A stretch of 31,644 nucleotides of DNA, from assembly GCA_023230525.1 (NCBI GenBank), contig JALNXE010000047.1:1-31644 (forward strand), given 5' to 3'. Every line of letters starts with the position of its first letter. Within the stretch, counting starts at the first letter, position 1. Below are positions 1 to 6,425 of the stretch, one piece after another. The stretch is from Desulfobulbaceae bacterium. GTDB lineage: Bacteria; Desulfobacterota; Desulfobulbia; Desulfobulbales; SURF-16. Position numbers and translations under genes: made by a program. Below the pieces are notes generated by a model, which had not been told where the DNA came from, did no database searches, and worked only from the letters and a program-made list of their open reading frames with translations.

Positions 1-2
1 AT

Positions 3-317
3 GAGTTCGAGGCGGTGTCGAGAATCGACGATTGGAGAGAAGAAATCTCGTGATGGGATACGCCTGTTCATGGCTGCCTGTTTGCCGCCACGGTACACCG
101 CAAACCGGTGGGTCAGATGGAGTTGATCGGTGTTATGGCAGTGCTCATGGCTCTGCAGTCAGGGTTGCCGCCCTTGGATTTCAGTGAATTTGTTGATGAG
201 AGGAAAGAGGAATACTTTCTGGCGGTCCGAAAAGGGTTGGATAAAGATTATCAACCCATGAAAAAGATTTTCAGCGAGGTGATTTTTCTGACTTTGAAGC
301 TTTATGGGAGCGGGTGA
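3..317 (+). pseudogene. Fic-family protein, C-terminal remnant
   Basis: The reading frame runs off the left edge of the window and is broken by a TGA at 51-53, then stays open to the TGA at 315-317. The translated end contains a stretch around 'MALQSGLPPLDFSEF', then 'YFLAVRKGLDKDYQPM' and 'FSEVI'. This is the usual C-terminal helix region of Fic/DOC AMP-transferases of the cell-filamentation type. The catalytic HPFx(D/E)GNGR loop that should lie just upstream is not readable in this frame. At that place 'VHRKPVGQM' appears instead, which suggests small indels. With an in-frame stop and no motif, a dead gene is the best reading. It could also be the end of an intact upstream gene if the stop is a sequence error. 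Confidence 0.55.
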
Positions 318-453
318 GGGTTTTCCCGCACACTTCCATGAAAAATGGCCGGAATTATTCTGACCCGGCAAGCAGCGCCTTGACATAAATAAGACAAGCT
401 ACAGCGTTTCCCTTTCAAACTGCGTGGCAGCCTGATTTGCAGAGGTATGCATC

Positions 454-1260
454 ATGAATCCCGATTATAACCTGCGCCCCATCATCACGGCGGCAATCCC
501 TTTTGTTGCCGTGCGGAAAAAGGAAACCGGGGGTTTCGGCGCCACGCCGAGGCTGCCCGCCACCATCCAGGATACTTACCATGCCCTGCATATCCTCCAG
601 CTTGCCCGGCAGTGCCATGCGGTGGATGACGGTGAGTACAATCCGTCCGCGGACGAGAAGCTGCGTTCCTATCTCACCGCCTGCCGGCGGATTTTAGGGG
701 TCGGGGTGAGAACAGCCTTCCAGTTGCTCTGGTGCTGCCGGGCTGCGGGGCTGGCACTGGACCGGGAGACTGTCGCCGCAACCGTCACGGGGAAAATGCA
801 GGCCGCCGCTTCCCTGGCAGACTTGTATTTCGGCGTCAGGATTCTCGACGAGGTGTTGGGTGAAAAATCCCGGCTGCCTGCCGAGGCCGCCAATTTTACC
901 GCTGTCCTGAATCAAAAATGGCGAGCAGTTGACGAGGCGTGGATGCACATCTATCTGTCCCAGCAAATTCGGGCCACCCTGCCACGGCCGGCAGCGGAGC
1001 TGGTCGCCTGGTTCCGGGCCTCGCAGAATGGCGATGGCGGCTTCGGTTTCTTCCCCGGGACAACCTCGTATGTTGAAAACTGCCACGCCTGCCTGCGGGC
1101 CTTGGCCTTCCTGGGGGTTAAGCCCTTGGATTCGGACCTCGCCTTTCGCTTCCTCTGCGGCTGTCAGACCACTTCCGGCGGTTTCGGCCGCAGCAGTAGG
1201 TCCGCTTCATTCCTCGACTCCACCTGGCATGCCCTGGCCGCCCTGGCAATTCTCGGCTGA
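454..1260 (+). CDS. Prenyltransferase/squalene-oxidase repeat protein
   Basis: A 268-residue protein with (alpha/alpha)6-barrel repeats of the terpene cyclase and protein prenyltransferase beta-subunit superfamily. Three clear repeats are visible: 'GGFGATPRLPATIQDTYHAL' near residues 26-45, 'DGGFGFFPGTTSYVENCHA' near 195-213, and 'GGFGRSSRSASFLDSTWHAL' near 242-261. The protein is much shorter than squalene-hopene cyclase (about 600 residues). I see no DxDD cyclase motif and no obvious Asp/Cys/His zinc site of a prenyltransferase, so enzymatic activity cannot be claimed. No signal peptide is evident. The start at 454 has AGAGG at 441-445. A consensus -35 TTGACA lies at 380-385, but no good -10 sits at the right distance. 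Neighbours give no pathway: a Fic remnant lies before it and a ParA pair after it. The family is fairly sure; the function is unknown. Confidence 0.75.
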   Translation: MNPDYNLRPIITAAIPFVAVRKKETGGFGATPRLPATIQDTYHALHILQLARQCHAVDDGEYNPSADEKLRSYLTACRRILGVGVRTAFQLLWCCRAAGLALDRETVAATVTGKMQAAASLADLYFGVRILDEVLGEKSRLPAEAANFTAVLNQKWRAVDEAWMHIYLSQQIRATLPRPAAELVAWFRASQNGDGGFGFFPGTTSYVENCHACLRALAFLGVKPLDSDLAFRFLCGCQTTSGGFGRSSRSASFLDSTWHALAALAILG

Positions 1261-1386
1261 AAAATCCGGCCCCGGCCCCACAAAAGCGGCCTATAGCTGA
1301 ATTTCCGGTATCGTACTCCGGGATACATGCAGGCCATGCCCCCCGGCCAGGCAACTTTTTTCTGTGCCGAAAAGAGTTCAATTTGA

Positions 1387-1480
1387 CGCTACAGTTGTAG
1401 CGATGATTAAGCTCTAAAATAAGTTTATATTCTAGTTCTTTAATGCACTACAATTTTGCTTGCAATTGCCCGCCTTGTAG
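1387..1480. promoter_or_regulatory. Upstream CTACA/TGTAG sites of the parA cassette
   Basis: A near-perfect inverted repeat CGCTACA-GT-TGTAGCG lies at 1387-1402. A second pair, CTACA at 1448-1452 and TGTAG at 1476-1480, lies nearer the gene. AATGCACTACAATTTTG at 1442-1458 recurs exactly downstream of the gene pair. In ParA plus RHH partition cassettes, the RHH protein binds short repeats that act as both operator and centromere, and these sites fit that role. The role is inferred. Confidence 0.45.
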
Positions 1481-1518
1481 GCTAATTTCATCTCACATTT
1501 TAAATGAGAGGTGCAGTT

Positions 1519-2280
1519 ATGAAAATCGGTATATTAAACCAAAAAGGCGGTGTGGGAAAGAGCACGATTGCGGTCAATCTGGCTTACGGTCTGGCGGCAA
1601 ACGGGAAAAAGACACTTTTGATCGATATCGATCCGCAGGCCCACAGCACCGTCATTTTCTGTGCAGATGTCCCCAGGGAGAAAACGGTCAGGGAAATATT
1701 TCTGGACCGGGCCTTTGACATCAGAAAAGTCATCCATCCCGGGCAGGTCAACGGTGAAACGATGAACGAGCTGTCGGTCGTGCCGGCGGCAATTCATCTG
1801 GCCACGGTGGCCGAGCAGATCAACGCCCGGACCCATCGGGAGAAGCTGCTGCATAACCACCTGCGCAGGATCGAAAACAATTTTGACTACATCCTGATCG
1901 ACTGCCCTCCCACCCTGGGTGTCTTGTCGATGAACGCGATATTCACCGCCGACCTCATCCTGATCCCCACCACTTACGGCCGCTACTCCCTGGATGGTAT
2001 CGCCGATCTGTTCGCCACCATCAGCGAGGTGAAAGAGAGCGATACCTATAATTACCGGATTGTGCGGAACAGTTTCGACTCCCGCAACAGGGTGTCGAAC
2101 CATTTTATTGACGAACAGCTTGCCCCGCTGCAGGCCAGTCTGCTTGCCACCATCATCCGCAAGAATGAGGCGATCAACCAGGCCCAGATGAACAGTGAGC
2201 CCATCTTTACCTTTGATCCCAGATCAAACGGCGCCCAGGATTTTCACTCCCTGACCCGGGAGATTGCCGCCCATGGCTAA
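1519..2280 (+). CDS. ParA/Soj-type partition ATPase
   Basis: A 253-residue MinD/ParA-family ATPase. It has the deviant Walker A 'KGGVGKS' at residues 9-15, a switch region 'IDIDPQAHST' near 36-45, and Walker B 'DYILIDCPP' near 125. There is no N-terminal helix-turn-helix, so it matches short type Ib ParA proteins rather than P1/F-type SopA. The ATG at 1519 is preferred over the in-frame ATG at 1504 because GAGAGG (1506-1511) lies at SD distance and the protein then begins directly with the beta strand before Walker A. The next gene overlaps its stop by 8 bases, so the two are translationally coupled. This pair sits away from any parS/ParB system visible here. It could be a remnant of a plasmid or integrated element, or a ParA that positions another cargo. 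Confidence 0.88.
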   Translation: MKIGILNQKGGVGKSTIAVNLAYGLAANGKKTLLIDIDPQAHSTVIFCADVPREKTVREIFLDRAFDIRKVIHPGQVNGETMNELSVVPAAIHLATVAEQINARTHREKLLHNHLRRIENNFDYILIDCPPTLGVLSMNAIFTADLILIPTTYGRYSLDGIADLFATISEVKESDTYNYRIVRNSFDSRNRVSNHFIDEQLAPLQASLLATIIRKNEAINQAQMNSEPIFTFDPRSNGAQDFHSLTREIAAHG

Positions 2281-2560
2281 GAAAAAAATCACCGGGCAAA
2301 CAAAGCTTGCCACCACCAGCTCGCCGGCCGATTCATCGGAAGAGTTGAAACTGGTCTCCCGCAAATCGCAGCTCAACCCCACCAGCTTCCGGCTGACCCC
2401 GGAAGATTCGGACCGGCTGAAAAGCATCACCGTCGCGGTCAACGAGCTTTCCCCCTACAAAAAAATATCCGAAACCATGGTGATCAAGGCCCTGCTGTAT
2501 AATGGCCTGAAAATCAAGCCGGAGAACCTGCTCAAGGCGATTCGGGAGGTGATTTTGTAG
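2273..2560 (+). CDS. Small ribbon-helix-helix protein, ParB-like partner of ParA
   Basis: A 95-residue basic protein. The N-terminal 40 residues are polar and probably disordered (Lys-rich start, then a Ser/Thr stretch). The C-terminal half has a short beta strand ('NPTSFRLT') followed by two helices ('PEDSDRLKSITVAVNEL' and 'KISETMVIKALLYNGL'). This is the ribbon-helix-helix layout of type Ib partition proteins such as ParG and Omega. The ATG at 2273 overlaps the parA stop; GGGAG lies at 2258-2262. A TTG at 2264 would add three residues. It probably binds the CTACA repeats on both sides of the pair and stimulates ParA. The fold is inferred from the pattern only. Confidence 0.7.
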   Translation: MAKKKITGQTKLATTSSPADSSEELKLVSRKSQLNPTSFRLTPEDSDRLKSITVAVNELSPYKKISETMVIKALLYNGLKIKPENLLKAIREVIL

Positions 2561-2607
2561 AGGCGTGCAAAGCTACTTAACGAGCTAATAAATGCACTAC
2601 AATTTTG
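2556..2607. repeat. Downstream CTACA/TGTAG sites, 17-bp repeat copy 2
   Basis: AATGCACTACAATTTTG at 2591-2607 is an exact second copy of 1442-1458. It lies just behind the RHH gene, and a TGTAG (2556-2560) overlaps that gene's stop codon. Together with the upstream set, CTACA/TGTAG flanks the ParA pair on both sides. Confidence 0.6.
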
Positions 2608-2680
2608 GCCTGAAAATGCTGAAGGACGGGAAATCGCTTGCGAGTGAGTGCCTGTTGCCTGGAGGAAACTTTGCCATAAC

Positions 2681-2763
2681 CCAGAGAGATAACTTGCTGA
2701 AAATAAAAATATTTTCTCTGTGATCTCTGTGTGCTCTGTGGTGAAAACAGACTTTTTACGAGA
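2681..2763. repeat. Dispersed hairpin repeat, copy 1
   Basis: A segment with CAGAGAGATAACTTGCTGAAAA, an AT-rich centre (AAAATATTTT) and CTCTGTGATCTCTGTGTGCTCTGTGGTGA, ending in ACTTTTTACGAG. It is nearly identical to 10679-10785 and partly matched at 13968-14006. The two arms are imperfect inverted repeats, so it can fold as a long hairpin. It fills most of the 2561-2938 gap before the ABC transporter; I see no clear promoter or TPP-riboswitch core in the rest of that gap. Confidence 0.75.
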
Positions 2764-2938
2764 TTATCCACTTTGGCCCGGCCGTAAATCTATCTTTGAC
2801 ATCTCCGTTTTTTTCTGCTTTGTTGGTAGCGGCGTAACTACTCGGGTCGACAGTCGGCAGAGAGCCGGTTTGACCAATCCGCGCAGTTGCGCCGCGGCTG
2901 ACAGGGGAAAAAGCGCAAACAGGGAAGGTGGCCACCAC

Positions 2939-3631
2939 ATGCTGCTGCAATGCCTGAACATAAGCTATCGCTATCCGCAGGGTGACGCGCTGGTTTTTCG
3001 CGATCTCAACTGCCGTCTGGCCGATCCCGGTTTTCATGGCCTGTTCGGCCCGTCCGGGGTGGGCAAAAGCACCCTGGCCAGGATCATGGCCGGCGAGATC
3101 AGCGGCTTTACCGGCGAGATCAAGCGCCGGGACAGGGCAGGAATCCTCTATTCCTGCAATACCGAGCGGCTGCCCGGCTGGTCCAGTGTCGGCGATCATC
3201 TGACCAAGGTGACCCCCGCGGCCAACCTGCCGCTGCTGCGGGAACTGATCACGGCCTTTGACCTCGGCTCCTGCGTTGACTCCCGCTTCTCCCAGCTCTC
3301 TCTCGGCCAGAAAAACCGGGCCAATCTCACCCGCTACCTGCTGCAGGATTTTGACCTGCTCATCATGGACGAAAGCCTGGCCAATGTGGATGAGGCCACC
3401 AGAAAACAGATCATTGTCACCATCAAGCAGATCTTTCCGGACCGATATTTCCTCTACATTTCCCACAGCGTGGCGGAGGTTGCCACCTTCTGCGCCCGCA
3501 TTCTCGTGCTGCGGGACATCCACAAGTCGCCGCAGCTCATCGAGGTGGCCGGCCGCGACCACCATGGCGATGCCGTCCCGGACAGACCGGCCCTGGAGCG
3601 GGCCATGCTGGAGATCGTCCATGCTGCATAA
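2939..3631 (+). CDS. ABC transporter ATP-binding protein (SsuB/TauB/ThiZ type)
   Basis: A 230-residue nucleotide-binding subunit. Walker A 'GPSGVGKS' is at residues 37-44, the signature 'LSLGQKNR' near 121-128 (a degenerate LSGGQ), and Walker B 'LLIMDE' near 142-147. The switch His is in 'YISHS'. The frame is open far upstream into the dispersed repeat, but the ATG at 2939 is the sensible start: a GGAAGG lies upstream and the family begins here. The 3' end overlaps the permease gene by 11 bases, so the three genes form one operon. It energises import through the permease at 3621-4385. The signature deviation, with Gln-Lys after Gly, is mild. Confidence 0.85.
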   Translation: MLLQCLNISYRYPQGDALVFRDLNCRLADPGFHGLFGPSGVGKSTLARIMAGEISGFTGEIKRRDRAGILYSCNTERLPGWSSVGDHLTKVTPAANLPLLRELITAFDLGSCVDSRFSQLSLGQKNRANLTRYLLQDFDLLIMDESLANVDEATRKQIIVTIKQIFPDRYFLYISHSVAEVATFCARILVLRDIHKSPQLIEVAGRDHHGDAVPDRPALERAMLEIVHAA

Positions 3632-4385
3632 ACGGCTTTCCCAGTTTCTGATCATCTATTTTCTCGGCCTGGGTCTGCTGCTGGCGGTCAAGTACTGCTT
3701 CGGCCTGTCCGATTATGTCATTCCCGGCTTCACTGACATGCAAAACACCGCGCAGGCGGTCGCCGCGGGTTATCTGCGGGCGGTGCTCGATACCCTGGGC
3801 GTGGCCGTCATCGGCCACGTGCTGGCCATTGCCCTGGCCACGGTGGTGGCCATTGTCGGCAGGCCGGACAATCTGCTGGGCACCATGATCAAAACCGCTG
3901 CCTACAACCTGCAGGCCTATCCCATCGTGGCGGTGGCGCCGATCATTTTCATCCTGCTGGGCGACGGGCTGCCGAGCCGGCTCTTGATCGCCGCCATCAT
4001 CTGCTACTTTCCGCTGCTGCTTTCCTTTATCGGCATCCTGGGCGAACCGGTGGCCGGCATCGAGCATTTCTATGTGGTGACCGGCAGGATGCGCTGGCAG
4101 CTCGAAGTCAAGATCCGCGCCTTTGAAAACATCCACAAGCTGATTACCGTGGTCACCGGCAGCGCCACCCTGGCCATGGTCGGCACCATTGTCGCCGAGT
4201 TCATCGGGGCGGACAGCGGCATCGGCTACAGCCTGCGCATCGCCCTTTACCAGAGCGATATCGCCAAGGTGCTGGTGGCCTTATTTCTGATCGGTGTTTT
4301 TAATTCCCTCTATCTGGTGGCGCTGGAACTGCTCGGCCTGGCCGTGCGGAAAAGAATGGGCGTTGAACAGAGGACACAGCAATGA
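3621..4385 (+). CDS. ABC transporter permease (SsuC/TauC/ThiX type)
   Basis: A 254-residue inner-membrane protein with about six membrane segments (roughly 9-27, 58-80, 93-114, 119-138, 174-195 and 216-240). The cytoplasmic coupling loop, with the EAA-type segment, lies near 150-172. The architecture is that of BPD_transp_1 permeases of the nitrate/sulfonate/taurine/hydroxymethylpyrimidine family. The ATG at 3621 lies inside the end of the ATPase gene, and the stop overlaps the next start as ATGA. It likely forms a homodimer with two copies of the ATPase. The substrate cannot be told from the sequence. Confidence 0.85.
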   Translation: MLHKRLSQFLIIYFLGLGLLLAVKYCFGLSDYVIPGFTDMQNTAQAVAAGYLRAVLDTLGVAVIGHVLAIALATVVAIVGRPDNLLGTMIKTAAYNLQAYPIVAVAPIIFILLGDGLPSRLLIAAIICYFPLLLSFIGILGEPVAGIEHFYVVTGRMRWQLEVKIRAFENIHKLITVVTGSATLAMVGTIVAEFIGADSGIGYSLRIALYQSDIAKVLVALFLIGVFNSLYLVALELLGLAVRKRMGVEQRTQQ

Positions 4386-5380
4386 ATGGTGCGCTCCCCC
4401 GCCTGGTTTTCCTGCTCGGCCTGCTTGTTCTCGTTTCCCTGCTGGGCGGCTGCCGGCAGCGGGGCGGGGAGCCTGCGGCAGAGCTGAACTACCGGCTCAA
4501 ATGGCTGTATAACATCAATACGGCCGGCGATCTCTATGCCCAGGAGCACGGCTTTTTCACCAGCCGCGGCCTGAAGGTGACGGTCAAACCTGGGGGGCCG
4601 GAGCGTGATGCCATCAGGGAGCTGGAGCTGGGCCGGGCCCAGTTCGGGGTTGCCTCGGCGGACCAGGTGATCCGCGCCCTGGCCAAGGGCGCGCCCATTG
4701 TGGTTATTGCCCAGCTCTTCCAGCAAAATCCCCTGCAGTGGATCTATCGCAGCGCCGGGGCATGTTACGCCAGTCCCCGGCAGCTGCGCGGCAAAACCGT
4801 GGGCATCACCTTTGGCGGCAACGATGAGACGATCATGCGCGCCCTGCTGGCCAAGTACCGGATTGCGCCGGATGAGGTCAACCTCTTCAGCGTGCGCTAC
4901 GACTACACCCCGTTTTACCGCGGCGAGGTGGACCTGTGGCCCATCTACCGCAACGCCGAGGGTATTGTCATTGCCGAAAAGATGGCCAAGGCAGGGGAGC
5001 AGACCGGCTTTTTCGTCCCGGACCTCTTTGCTGTGCGTTTTGTGGCCAATTCCCTCATCACCACGAGATCGATGCTGGAGGAGAACCCAGGCGTGGTGCG
5101 CAGTTTCCGTGACGCCCTGCTGAGCGCCTGGCAGGAGGCCATGGCCCCGGCCAATGCGGCCCGGACCATTGCCCTGGTGCATGCCTATGATCAGGGCACG
5201 CCGGCAGAGATCATCGCCAAACAGCTTGACGCCACCCGGCAACTGATGCTGCCGGAAAACGGCCGCTTGGGCAGGATAGACGTGGCCGCCTGGCAACAGA
5301 CGGAAAAAATCATGCTGGAGCAGGGAGTGATTGACTCCCCGGTGGCGGTTGAAAAGGCCCTGCTTCCTGATGGGCTGTAA
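4382..5380 (+). CDS. NMT1/SsuA-like substrate-binding lipoprotein of the ABC transporter
   Basis: A 332-residue protein with a lipoprotein signal: hydrophobic residues 8-22, then a lipobox 'LLGGC' with Cys24 as the lipidated residue. The mature part has the NMT1/THI5-like periplasmic-binding fold: 'LKWLYNINTAGDLYAQEHGFF' near the start, 'DAIRELELGRAQFGVASADQVI', 'LRGKTVGITFGGND', and a hinge 'EVDLWPIYRNAEG' near 180. The family binds sulfonates, nitrate, aromatic sulfonates or pyrimidine thiamine precursors. No TPP riboswitch core is visible upstream, so the thiamine reading has no support. It overlaps the permease by 4 bases (ATGA) and is the last gene of the operon. The order ATPase-permease-binding protein is one common arrangement. 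Confidence 0.83.
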   Translation: MNGALPRLVFLLGLLVLVSLLGGCRQRGGEPAAELNYRLKWLYNINTAGDLYAQEHGFFTSRGLKVTVKPGGPERDAIRELELGRAQFGVASADQVIRALAKGAPIVVIAQLFQQNPLQWIYRSAGACYASPRQLRGKTVGITFGGNDETIMRALLAKYRIAPDEVNLFSVRYDYTPFYRGEVDLWPIYRNAEGIVIAEKMAKAGEQTGFFVPDLFAVRFVANSLITTRSMLEENPGVVRSFRDALLSAWQEAMAPANAARTIALVHAYDQGTPAEIIAKQLDATRQLMLPENGRLGRIDVAAWQQTEKIMLEQGVIDSPVAVEKALLPDGL

Positions 5381-5431
5381 GCCTGCCAGGCGATTTGCTG
5401 CGGAAACAGCCTCGAACATGAGTAATTTCCA

Positions 5432-5560
5432 ATGAACAGATCAAACCATAAACTCACCCATGCCAACCTTGGCCAGATGCCGATGTACGTCAACTAACTC
5501 GACCGCTTCGTAAAGCAGGCGGACGAACACCCCACCGTCGGTATTGGAATCAGGCTGTGA
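5432..5560 (+). pseudogene. PDDEXK-nuclease (YhcG/DUF1016) C-terminal remnant
   Basis: In one frame this stretch reads 'KLTHANLGQMPMYVN', stop (TAA), 'LDRFVKQADEHPTVGIGI'. This matches the C-terminal motif of YhcG-type PDDEXK nucleases, which typically read KLTHxDLGQMQMYVNYYDR, then a DExPTIGI element. The TAA replaces a Tyr codon, and nothing upstream in frame belongs to the family (a stop occurs 9 bases before). It is a short dead fragment. The rest of the 5381-5618 gap holds nothing else I recognise apart from GTGGAC motifs near 5587-5606. Confidence 0.6.
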
Positions 5561-5618
5561 ATTTTTGTTGTTGACGTAAAGGACTGTTATGGACGGTGTG
5601 GACGGACGCTGAGGGGGT

Positions 5619-6271
5619 ATGGCCGAGCAGGAAAAATTGATTGCCAAGCATGGCGGCTACCACAAGCTGAAGAGTTTTCAGGTGGCGCAACTGGTCTACG
5701 ATGTCACGGTGCGCTTCTGTGAACGCTATATCGAAAAGCGCAGCCGCACCCATGACCAGATGGTGCAGGCGGCGCGCGCAGCGGGGTGCAGAACATCGCC
5801 GAAGGCTCGCAGGCCTCAGCCACCTCGAAAAAAATGGAGCTGAAACTCACCCAGGTGGCCCGCGCCAGTCTGGAAGAGCTGAAGCTCGACTACGAGGATT
5901 TTTTGCGCCAGCGGAGGCTGGCACAGTGGGAACGGGAAAACCCGCTCAGACAGAGTTTGATCAACCGGCGTTGTCAAAGCGCCGATGAGGTGGCGATCTG
6001 GGTAGTGGAGATGAGTCGGGGTGGTGGACTTTGTGGACAAAATGGACAGAGTGGACGAAACTTCGAAAAGTCCACGGTGTCCACGGGGTCCACTCTGTCC
6101 ACCAAGATCTATCCCGAACTTTCGGCTAACGCAGCGTTGGTGCTGCTTTCGGTTGCCTGCTCTCTGTTCGATCGACAGGTTTCGAGATTGGCCGCCGATT
6201 TTGAAGCCGAGGGCGGCTTCACCGAGCGCTTGCACCGGGTGCGAACCGCCAATCGCAGAAAAAACCGATGA
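5619..6271 (+). pseudogene. Four-helix-bundle (S23/IVP-like) protein, frameshifted
   Basis: The N-terminal half is read in one frame ('AKHGGYHKLKSFQVAQLVYD') and the rest in another ('VQNIAEGSQASATSKKMELK', 'VARASLEELKLDYEDFL'). Joined, they make a four-helix bundle protein of the S23/intervening-sequence family with a C-terminal extension ('VLLSVACSLFDRQVSRLAAD', 'GGFTERLHRVR'). The shift lies in the GC-dinucleotide run at about 5770-5780, where two extra bases fit. Between bundle and extension lies an in-frame GTGGAC/GTCCAC hairpin (6021-6103). GAGGGGG precedes the ATG at 5619. Bundle proteins of this type often occur as orphans; some assist retroelements, but there is no reverse transcriptase here. 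Either a pseudogene or a sequencing slip. Confidence 0.7.
6021..6103. repeat. GTGGAC/GTCCAC hairpin inside the four-helix-bundle gene
   Basis: Four TGGAC motifs (6025-6056) are followed by four GTCCA motifs (6070-6103), giving a long imperfect inverted repeat. It is in frame, so it is translated as a low-complexity Ser/Thr/Gly linker. The same motif occurs twice just before the gene at 5587-5606. Confidence 0.7.
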
Positions 6272-6425
6272 AACAAACCTCCGAGGCAGCCTTTGAAACA
6301 GCCATTGAGGCCGTGTTGCTGGCCGATGGGTAACAGGCGATCCTCCCCAGCGCATTTACCTTCCTGCGGCACTTGGCGATTGGGCAGTCAGGTTTATGCC
6401 CGGCTTTCTTCCTGGTTAAATAAGG

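Noticed and set aside
2720..2938. Long N-terminal extension of the ABC ATPase frame
   Set aside because: It is translation of the dispersed repeat; the ATG at 2939 fits the family start.
2561..2938. TPP riboswitch for the NMT1-type ABC transporter
   Set aside because: Searched for the CTGAGA and ACCTGA core; neither is present in a suitable arrangement.
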